A stretch of 30,901 nt of DNA, taken from positions 1 to 30,901 of IMG/VR virus record IMGVR_UViG_3300027741_000185; one strand, 5' to 3'. Made by a program: the position numbers and the translations under genes. Below are positions 13,801-20,265 of this stretch, in pieces. Source of the stretch: a virus. How positions within the stretch are numbered: position 1 is the stretch's first letter; the number at the start of each line of letters is the position of its first letter. The notes beneath the pieces are model-generated. The model was given only the letters and a program-made list of their open reading frames with translations, ran no database searches and was not told the origin of the DNA.

Positions 13801-15708
13801 CAATCTAACATTTTTTATCCATCTTATTTCTTTGAAGCTGGTGACGGATTCACAGGATTCTCAACTTCATCTGTTGGATATTATGGAAGATTTGACGCTC
13901 ATTTTCCTGCTTACGGTTCATCAAATAATGTTTATTGGAATGGGTTGCAGGGAAAAGTTTCAAACTCGGGTAATGGTTGTTGGAATGGTAGTACATATGC
14001 TCAAAAATATGACAGTGCTGAAGATTTGTCAGGTATTGGAATGATATTCATGAACGTTGATTATAAACCTAGTTTAACTTATGGACAATATTACTCACCG
14101 AGTTTAATTAATAGTTTAACCGCCAACCCAATGTCAATAACATCTAAGGTTAATAACGTTTTAAGAACCGATAGATTACCTTCATCAGATTATATGGATG
14201 GTAGTGGGTGGAATAGTAATGCCGCAGTTTTACAAGAAAATCTTGGATTTGCCATTTATAATATTAATACGGATACCGAAGACTTTAGTAGTCAAAAATT
14301 TGCAACAGGTGCTCAAGTTGTTACTGCTGATATTGAAGGACAAGCATATAGTGGACAAGTTATTCAAAGTTTAAGTACCTGTCAAAATATGGTTGGTTTA
14401 GATTGTTATAGTGGTTCTTCAGGAACATTTGGTATCAGTAATGGTTGTCAGGCTACAGATTCAATTGAGAATGGATGTTATATCTTAATGAATAAGCCTT
14501 TAGTTGACTTAAAAAAAGACATAAATGCGTTTGAGGAATGGGCTTATAGATTTAGATTTTTCTATGGATTATGTAGAGGAGTATTGGCACAATCATTTGT
14601 AAATAATTGGGTGAACGGTGTTCTTTATAGTTTTCCAATTCAAGTTGTTGTGTATTTTGATAAGAAGAATAAACCATTACCACCACAGTTTGCCACACAA
14701 GTTGTATATTTTGATTCAGCGTCTAATAACTTCTACTATAGAAGTTCCCCTTATTTCAGTGGAGAAACAATGCCGTTCTTAGGAGGACCACCAAGTGCTG
14801 GAGCAGTTAATGCAAGAGAACTAAAATATCCAACTACAATAATTAATTTAGGTATTAAAGATTCTTTCTATCAAGAAATAATTTTTGACCCCTCAGCAAG
14901 AGCTTATGTAATGAGAACTTTAAATCCAACAAGTTATTCAGATACGTCAGATTTAGTTAACTTATTTGTTATCTCGAGAATAGCCAACTCAAGTTTCTTA
15001 CAAGAATTGGGTATCGCTAAAGACACTGGATTAAATAAATTGTTCTCAAGACCTGAATTAAGAATTGACGGTGATTTGGCACAAACAATGTCAATTAACA
15101 GCGAATATGGTGTGGTACCATTCTCACCTGATTTTTATCCTACCGATGGAACAACTAACTCACCCGTTGCGGTATATGGTGGAAGTAATAACCCCACCAT
15201 TGGTGTATTCTTTTCTTCATCAACTACAAACTTACAAAACAAAGATTTTATAACTCCTGGTGTTATTGATTTCAGGCCAGATGCTGAACCATACACATAC
15301 TCAGCAATAACATATCCGTATGGAATTTATTCACAATTAGTTCCATTTTACCGTTGGGGTTATAATGGTAATAGTACGGGTACAATTTTCGGCGACCAGT
15401 ATAATTCATGGAAGACAGATAAGGTAAATATTATTGCAAAAAATTATCAATCTTTAGACAGAAGAGCAATACCTGGAAATAATGAATATTTCATAGGTCC
15501 AAACACGGCTTTGGGTGATATATATGAACGTGGATATATATTCAATGTTACAGGAACGACAGGAGGTAACGCGGGGTATTCTTCAACAGTTCAAGGAATA
15601 ACTTTCAAATCATTTTTAGTTGGGGCACCCTTTCATTTTTATTTTGGGTTACTGAAGGGAGATTCTGCATTAGATAAATTCAAAACAAAATACTCAGTAA
15701 GTGAATAA
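10864..15708 (+). CDS. Giant baseplate/tail structural protein with internal hydrophobic segments (1614 aa)
   Basis: No single family is recognised. Residues about 45-177 look like a carboxypeptidase-regulatory-type beta sandwich (GVIVGRVTANNGFGLPNARV, then TNESGDYMIMGVPLGSQ). Residues about 500-598 are an exceptionally hydrophobic cluster of probably four membrane-type helices (for example LLGLPLLIIFEFLAFLW and LIVMHIIFGILFLILGITAI). A Cys cluster CQACDC follows (Cys613, 616, 618). The remaining thousand residues are Asn/Ser/Thr/Tyr-rich and beta-like. It lies directly after gp6, where T4 has gp7, and is coupled to the next structural gene by an 8-nt overlap, so a wedge or tail-tip component is likely. 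Long membrane-type segments in a virion protein are unusual. The structural role is inferred from position and composition. Confidence 0.8.
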   Translation: MGQSYRIKTDIGVNKTINVDLEQDFEFLEILSLKIQQTDIYTRNCADYGVIVGRVTANNGFGLPNARVSIFIPIEVVDESNPIISSIYPYKSPSDKNSDGYRYNLLPYEKSYSTHAATGTLPSRLDVLTGSTTIELYDKYYKYTSKTNESGDYMIMGVPLGSQTIFMDVDLSDIGEFSLTPQDLIRMGKATQAQVAGNRFKTSQDLNSLPQIVSLTKLIEISPLWGDPTICQIAVNRLDFDLRDDVNIDIQPTSVFMGSMVSSTDKYRIRKNGKPRDDMGNLCGLIAGTGQILAIRQTIQQDSNGNPVLEEYQMEQAGNVIDGSGTWLTELPMNLDYLITNEFGEKVLSNNPSLGIPTKAKYRFKIKWSQSSSVNEDTKRAYWLVPNVREYGWNVSTSNTDPINGSTTQQQQVASSYYFGLNWTGYTQGFSGPAKINLLNEKINGEDTFYNFEFNRVYTISSLISEYKNGVARGRFVGIKEIDSSDCESTVNKFPVNDGFRNFDFLYFLFAIIMQIIQLLGLPLLIIFEFLAFLWNNFAVLLLLFLIPFLFSQAYQNFIAASVAFPAVGLIVMHIIFGILFLILGITAIVKFRSIVKYKFGRIKLPMITYPECQACDCEPEVTKQDGSVTAFSLLTQFSNNGLYYEKLNKLLESQSISELDDPNSVNDKSVLSLMFSQAMGTRTDKRDDNTVYKTTKSQDLRLPDTTNFAGTPKPTFAASSDLSMGERINIFNSRKRYFDGINKISVTFDVASNVGINHFDNTLTVLMNQKLESGTLYTFVDPFTTSDVNYTYTAQTSSGLIVTGISGVTKQIGAGLVTVDYANPTNQTLNSSQTYFLSTGSTEVNYKFPSDREYYQVITAITISEAAKLWNTSNQNSLPGALLAPTNILWNIKDAFGWQHSKGATYNTSDVFSDFDNQYITIIQRGVDPYSPIYINGYGIGKILGLSNENDFYLTANTRLNIPIQKITSGIATQEFTSQSNIFYPSYFFEAGDGFTGFSTSSVGYYGRFDAHFPAYGSSNNVYWNGLQGKVSNSGNGCWNGSTYAQKYDSAEDLSGIGMIFMNVDYKPSLTYGQYYSPSLINSLTANPMSITSKVNNVLRTDRLPSSDYMDGSGWNSNAAVLQENLGFAIYNINTDTEDFSSQKFATGAQVVTADIEGQAYSGQVIQSLSTCQNMVGLDCYSGSSGTFGISNGCQATDSIENGCYILMNKPLVDLKKDINAFEEWAYRFRFFYGLCRGVLAQSFVNNWVNGVLYSFPIQVVVYFDKKNKPLPPQFATQVVYFDSASNNFYYRSSPYFSGETMPFLGGPPSAGAVNARELKYPTTIINLGIKDSFYQEIIFDPSARAYVMRTLNPTSYSDTSDLVNLFVISRIANSSFLQELGIAKDTGLNKLFSRPELRIDGDLAQTMSINSEYGVVPFSPDFYPTDGTTNSPVAVYGGSNNPTIGVFFSSSTTNLQNKDFITPGVIDFRPDAEPYTYSAITYPYGIYSQLVPFYRWGYNGNSTGTIFGDQYNSWKTDKVNIIAKNYQSLDRRAIPGNNEYFIGPNTALGDIYERGYIFNVTGTTGGNAGYSSTVQGITFKSFLVGAPFHFYFGLLKGDSALDKFKTKYSVSE

Positions 15709-17389
15709 GTTTACAATCATACCGAGTAATTTTTTATATAAGTCAGCACCATTTGTTGATGAAAAAATTTCTATTTCTTTGGACCAAACAAGTCAACAAA
15801 CAATAGAATATGATAGAAGCTCAACAATCAGTCTTGCACAAACATATAATGATGAAAGACAAGGAACACAAATTTTTAGACCAACATTTAAGGTAACGTA
15901 TTTGTATGGGAATACTTATTTTGGTACAACAGATTATTTGCCATTTCAATATAATTTATATTATTTGAATGCCGAACAATCCGTTGTGAGTGGATTATGG
16001 AAAGGGTATCCACAATATTATGAGTTTGATTTTTATAGACCACCAGTTGATGACCAACATATTGATTATAAGTCAAAAAGTGCATATACGTATAATTGGA
16101 ATTTTTATTTAAGTTATGCATATAAGAATAACTACGATAAAAAAATGACCTATAATACAACATCTAGTACAAATATTAATTGGGTCGCTTCAGATGGAAT
16201 ACCATTTACTATTTTGAATTCCACAAGTGATGGTGACGGTGTTATAAGATTTGAATGTATTGCATCTCACGGATTAATCGTTGGAGAATACGTTGAGTTA
16301 TCTCTAACTTATAGAAATTCAAAAATATTTCAGGTTTACAGCCTTGGTAACGGACAATTTGGAAGCGATGTTTATATCTTTAATGTTTTAAACATTGGTT
16401 ACACAGGAAACACATTTAATAATGGTGTAACAGGAACATTTAAAAGGATTATCAATCCTAATAATATGGAAACCAAATCAAAATATTATATTAGAGAAAA
16501 TAAAATATTAACAAATATTGATGATTTAATTATAACAAAAGTTGGATTTGAAAAAAATGTATTTACTGAAGAAAATAAATTTGAATATAGTTCAATAACT
16601 CCAAATCAAGTATCAAGAATTTCAAAAAAGACGAGTAGTAATGCTTATAATATAACATCAACATATGACTTGGATTTCAGTAAATTGAAAGATAACCAAA
16701 AAAGACCAATCAGTGAAATCTTTTTAACAACTGTATTTAAAGGATATTCAGGATATTTTAATCAACCCTATAATGGTGTTGGTTTAAAACAAGGATGGGA
16801 ATTTAATATTACAAAAAAAACTAACGCATGGTGGGATTTAAATAACATTGAATCAAACACATCAATTCCTGTTTCTGAATATACAAAAACGAGTGGTGCA
16901 ACTAAAACATTTTATTATAATTCTAACTTGAAATCGGATGATGTAATCGATGGAGATTTCTGTGAGTGGAATGATTATGAACAAGTGGAAAGAGTCATTT
17001 CATCATATATTCAAAAGATAAAATATAATCAAAACGTATTTCAAACTACAAATGATTATAGTACAAATTCTCCAGGTTTTTATTATAAACCACACAGTTC
17101 GATGACAATCAGAGTTTTTTCTGACTATGTTGAGACTGGCCAAGTTGGATTGGTTGATAATATACCAAGTTGGTCTTTCTATTCATCCGCAGACCAACAA
17201 TTTAGATGGAGAGATTTATATAGCTATGGATTTATAGACAACTTAGGAAGAGGTGTGAATTATCCATATTTGAATACAGCTCAATATCCATTTGCGGATG
17301 TTATATTTCGTTTGATTCCTGAAGGAACAAATCAAAACTTAACAGGTGTTAACGAGCCGATAAAACCATTAATTGATAAGTGTGAATAA
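15701..17389 (+). CDS. Structural protein of the baseplate operon (562 aa)
   Basis: Not assigned to a family. It is Tyr/Asn/Ser/Thr-rich and beta-like throughout, with aromatic clusters such as YLPFQYNLYYLN and YTYNWNFYLSYAYKNNY. It has one cysteine in the middle (DGDFCEWND) and one next to the C-terminus. No signal peptide or membrane segment is present. It starts with GTG, and its first 8 nt, GTGAATAA, contain the stop codon of the 1614-aa gene. The next gene begins in the same way at its own end. It occupies the slot of T4 gp8 between gp7 and gp9, but I see no sequence signature for gp8, so only a baseplate-associated role is proposed. Confidence 0.75.
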   Translation: MNKFTIIPSNFLYKSAPFVDEKISISLDQTSQQTIEYDRSSTISLAQTYNDERQGTQIFRPTFKVTYLYGNTYFGTTDYLPFQYNLYYLNAEQSVVSGLWKGYPQYYEFDFYRPPVDDQHIDYKSKSAYTYNWNFYLSYAYKNNYDKKMTYNTTSSTNINWVASDGIPFTILNSTSDGDGVIRFECIASHGLIVGEYVELSLTYRNSKIFQVYSLGNGQFGSDVYIFNVLNIGYTGNTFNNGVTGTFKRIINPNNMETKSKYYIRENKILTNIDDLIITKVGFEKNVFTEENKFEYSSITPNQVSRISKKTSSNAYNITSTYDLDFSKLKDNQKRPISEIFLTTVFKGYSGYFNQPYNGVGLKQGWEFNITKKTNAWWDLNNIESNTSIPVSEYTKTSGATKTFYYNSNLKSDDVIDGDFCEWNDYEQVERVISSYIQKIKYNQNVFQTTNDYSTNSPGFYYKPHSSMTIRVFSDYVETGQVGLVDNIPSWSFYSSADQQFRWRDLYSYGFIDNLGRGVNYPYLNTAQYPFADVIFRLIPEGTNQNLTGVNEPIKPLIDKCE

Positions 17390-18218
17390 TTTTATAATTA
17401 GACAGGAAATCATTCCAAATGACAAACAAATTAATATCCCCGTTCAATTGACGTGGGATTATTTAGGTATGGATACGGCAATTGATGAATATGAAACTGA
17501 TGTAATTACTGAAGTCATTGGTGTCGGTAGAGATTTTGAAGTTTCAAGGTTTTCACATGCACCAGCAACTGGAACAACAGACATGACTCAGGCAAATTAT
17601 GAGTTTTATTTTTATTCAGGAGGTTCTTTAGACGACATTACAAATTGGAGAATTAATTATATATCTGAAGGATTTACACCACAAGAGATATACTATTATG
17701 CCAAAGATTTTTCTAACTCATTTTTCAAATTGGATTTATATGACACACCAGATGAAAAAAGACAAAAGAATTATATTACAATAATAATTCCAACACAACA
17801 AGGATTAAAAATGGATACTCAAATGCAAAGAACTACAGTATCGATTAAGAAACCACAATTTGTTTTGGATTTTATTGGTGACAAAGAAGGATTTTTTATT
17901 TATTGGTTAAAGGGTAAAACTTTCTTAGATATTGATACGTTTTACATGACGGCTAAATTCTACAATGCCAAGACGGGACAATTCACAAAAATGATGACAG
18001 GTCATGGAACAAGTTCAGTTGATTTAACGAATGGTCCACAAGCATATCTTCCATCAATAGGTCAGGGTAAATATAATTTTGATAACACACAATATTTCTA
18101 TTATACGGTTAAGTTAGATTATGAGGGCCGAACTTATCAAATCTTTAATACACACAATCAAAGATTGGGAACTAACATCCCCATAAAATGGTATGAATAT
18201 GTAAACCCACCACAATAA
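17382..18218 (+). CDS. Structural protein of the baseplate operon (278 aa)
   Basis: Unrecognised beta-rich protein. It opens with MNNFIIRQEIIPND and a VQLTWDYLGMDTAI segment. A block of alternating strands follows, with a YITIIIPTQQGLKM strand and a VLDFIGDKEGFFIYWLKG motif in the middle. A TTG nine nt upstream (17373) could also start the frame. GTG at 17382 is preferred because it recreates the GTGAATAA overlap used by the preceding gene, including GTG-Asn-Asn/Lys-Phe. The N-terminal QEIIPND-type strand followed by a coiled beta core suggests a small wedge or tail-fibre-attachment protein. It is coupled to the next gene by TAATG. Confidence 0.75.
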   Translation: MNNFIIRQEIIPNDKQINIPVQLTWDYLGMDTAIDEYETDVITEVIGVGRDFEVSRFSHAPATGTTDMTQANYEFYFYSGGSLDDITNWRINYISEGFTPQEIYYYAKDFSNSFFKLDLYDTPDEKRQKNYITIIIPTQQGLKMDTQMQRTTVSIKKPQFVLDFIGDKEGFFIYWLKGKTFLDIDTFYMTAKFYNAKTGQFTKMMTGHGTSSVDLTNGPQAYLPSIGQGKYNFDNTQYFYYTVKLDYEGRTYQIFNTHNQRLGTNIPIKWYEYVNPPQ

Positions 18219-19315
18219 TGGAACAAGATTATTATAAGTTTATCGTATCACCTGAAAACGTTAAGAGTGATTTATCAGTTGTATATAACAATGGAACTCC
18301 TGTTGGTGTTTATTCTGCAATGACAAAAGTTGTTAGTTCAGGACCTAACGGCGCTTCGATAATGACTCATTTATCCGTACCTGTTTTATTAAGACAAACT
18401 GCGGTTGACGCTGGATATTATTCAGAATTTGATGGTGCTGTATTACAGAAAGATGTTGTTGCGAACTTTATATTCTCGGCAACCACAGGAAGTCCGTATG
18501 TTTATTATGTTTATAATACATCAGACCAATTTCAAAAATTTTTGGAGTTGTCGGCATATTCAATAGATTGGGGGGACGGTTCACCAATACAAAACATAAC
18601 AATCTTTACTCCAAATTCTTTACATCATACTTATCCTGTTGCTGATGCTCAATACACAATAACAATGAAACAAGTTAATCCTTGGGGAATAACTACTGTA
18701 TCTAAAACTGTTACAACTCCATATAAATTGGTAACAGATTATAACCCACAAGGGGAAGCTTTCTTTGCACCTTCTTATGGGAATTGGGTTGGTACACCGA
18801 TATCTTACAATTACATTTTTTCAGGTGACGCGGTTAATGAAGTGGCACCACAAGAGTCTTTTAATTATGTTTCAGTTCCATTTACCATATCAGGACTAAC
18901 TAAATCAAGGATTACAGAATTAACTCCTTATGGTAATTTAACAATACAACAAAGAATCGGATTACCTATTATTAGTAATGGACAAATATGGGGCGCAATA
19001 AGTAATGTAACACCAGTCTTTACTGCCTATACAATTACAGGAATTGATTATTATGATTATGTTGACGGGACAACAATATTTTTTGAACAATCATCGGGGT
19101 TAACTCAATATAATATGACAGCGGTTCCAATCACTAAAAACGAAGCATTATTGAAAGTTATGGACCAACCACAGATTCAAACTAATGTATTTGTGGAGAG
19201 AGGTAAAAATAGTGCATATGAAAGAGTTCAAAGACTTGGCGAAGTAGATAACATTGGAGATATGATTAACTACGGTTATGGTTTTTTTAATGTTGTTGAT
19301 AAGAAATTGAAGTAA
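18218..19315 (+). CDS. PKD-domain baseplate/tail protein (365 aa)
   Basis: Residues about 113-165 fit a PKD-type Ig-like domain. The diagnostic WGDGS turn (SIDWGDGSPIQN) is followed by the HHTYPVADAQYTITMKQVN strand pair, the usual HTY...Y.VT arrangement. PKD domains are common in surface and adhesion proteins and also serve as spacers in phage tails. The N-terminal 100 residues and the C-terminal 200 are beta-rich. The C-terminus ends in a helical motif NVFVERGKNSAYERVQRLGE followed by VDNIGDMINYGYGFF, probably the assembly or anchoring part. The start codon overlaps the previous stop as TAATG. It closes the 10864-19315 unit, with a new TATTTATTA box 18 nt after the stop. Confidence 0.8.
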   Translation: MEQDYYKFIVSPENVKSDLSVVYNNGTPVGVYSAMTKVVSSGPNGASIMTHLSVPVLLRQTAVDAGYYSEFDGAVLQKDVVANFIFSATTGSPYVYYVYNTSDQFQKFLELSAYSIDWGDGSPIQNITIFTPNSLHHTYPVADAQYTITMKQVNPWGITTVSKTVTTPYKLVTDYNPQGEAFFAPSYGNWVGTPISYNYIFSGDAVNEVAPQESFNYVSVPFTISGLTKSRITELTPYGNLTIQQRIGLPIISNGQIWGAISNVTPVFTAYTITGIDYYDYVDGTTIFFEQSSGLTQYNMTAVPITKNEALLKVMDQPQIQTNVFVERGKNSAYERVQRLGEVDNIGDMINYGYGFFNVVDKKLK

Positions 19316-19333
19316 TGAAAAAAATAACTAAAC

Positions 19334-19342
19334 TATTTATTA
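19334..19342 (+). promoter_or_regulatory. TATTTATNA box before the 302-aa gene
   Basis: TATTTATTA ends 14 nt before the ATG at 19357, in the only gap (41 nt) between 10864 and 25797. It probably starts a second transcription unit covering the four genes 19357-25797. Confidence 0.5.
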
Positions 19343-19356
19343 AAAAATAAAAACAA

Positions 19357-20265
19357 ATGGCAATAGGTTCATATGGTACAATAAGACCGAGTGATGTTTC
19401 ACCAGCAGATGTTGAGATAATCATGAATTATACTGCGACTAGAGACGTAACCGATTCTTTTGTCCTATCAAAATTAGATGCCCAAACAATATTAAGACCA
19501 TATTTTAATAATTCAGAAACAGGTGGAAATGCTGGAGTCGAAGTTTTGGGTGGACTATATAATTTAACACTACCAGCGACACAATTTAATGCGTTAGGTA
19601 TATATACACTTTATTTAAGACCAGCTCAAATTAGAACATCAATTACAGATTGTGGGGTATTAAGTGCTTTACCAAATGTTAAAGGTATTGTCATAAATTT
19701 AGCTAATGTACCAACACAATACGTTAATAAATTTGTACCACAAGGGTTGGTGGGATTTAGAATTGAATATTTGAATGCTGATGGCTCAAAAATACCTAAT
19801 TTCTTCAGAGTTGTGACTTCTTGTTTTTATTGTGAGCCTGTGGTGACTAATGAAGTTAACACATCACAAAAAGCAATTAGATATAGATATGTTGACGGAG
19901 ATTCTAACTTATTATTCTTAACATTATCACCATCATCATCACCAACAAACAAACCAAACGCTACTCCCTTTATTGGACAGCCTGACCAAAATATTATTAT
20001 AACAAATACTTTTTTTAATCCAGTAACAATTGAAATTGAAATGGTTGAATACGATATTTCATCTCTTGCAATTGCTCTATACGGTAATCAAACTAAGTCA
20101 ATTGATGATGGTATTTACACAATTTACGATTCTCAAAATAATATATACAGACAATATAACTTATACGAAATTAGAGACCAATTTAATGCATTACTTTATG
20201 AAGTTAGACAAAGTAGAGGTAATAATATTGATTTCAGTAAAAATTTCACAACAATAACTAGTTAA
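19357..20265 (+). CDS. Structural tail/baseplate protein (302 aa)
   Basis: Family not recognised. The N-terminus (MAIGSYGTIRPSDVSPADVE) is followed by a mixed alpha/beta region with a hydrophobic LYNLTLPATQFNALGIYTLY stretch, then beta strands with two close cysteines (SCFYCEPVV). A Ser/Pro/Asn linker (SPSSSPTNKPN) follows, and the C-terminal helix (YNLYEIRDQFNALLYEVRQS) would suit trimerisation or attachment. It is the first gene of its unit and is joined to the next by TAATG, so it is probably assembled with the 992-aa protein. No enzyme motif is seen. Confidence 0.75.
   Translation: MAIGSYGTIRPSDVSPADVEIIMNYTATRDVTDSFVLSKLDAQTILRPYFNNSETGGNAGVEVLGGLYNLTLPATQFNALGIYTLYLRPAQIRTSITDCGVLSALPNVKGIVINLANVPTQYVNKFVPQGLVGFRIEYLNADGSKIPNFFRVVTSCFYCEPVVTNEVNTSQKAIRYRYVDGDSNLLFLTLSPSSSPTNKPNATPFIGQPDQNIIITNTFFNPVTIEIEMVEYDISSLAIALYGNQTKSIDDGIYTIYDSQNNIYRQYNLYEIRDQFNALLYEVRQSRGNNIDFSKNFTTITS

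Noticed and set aside
15888-16163. 91-aa minus-strand frame, Tyr/Asn/His-rich
   Set aside because: It is the complement of the Tyr/Asn-rich 562-aa structural gene and no independent signal supports it.
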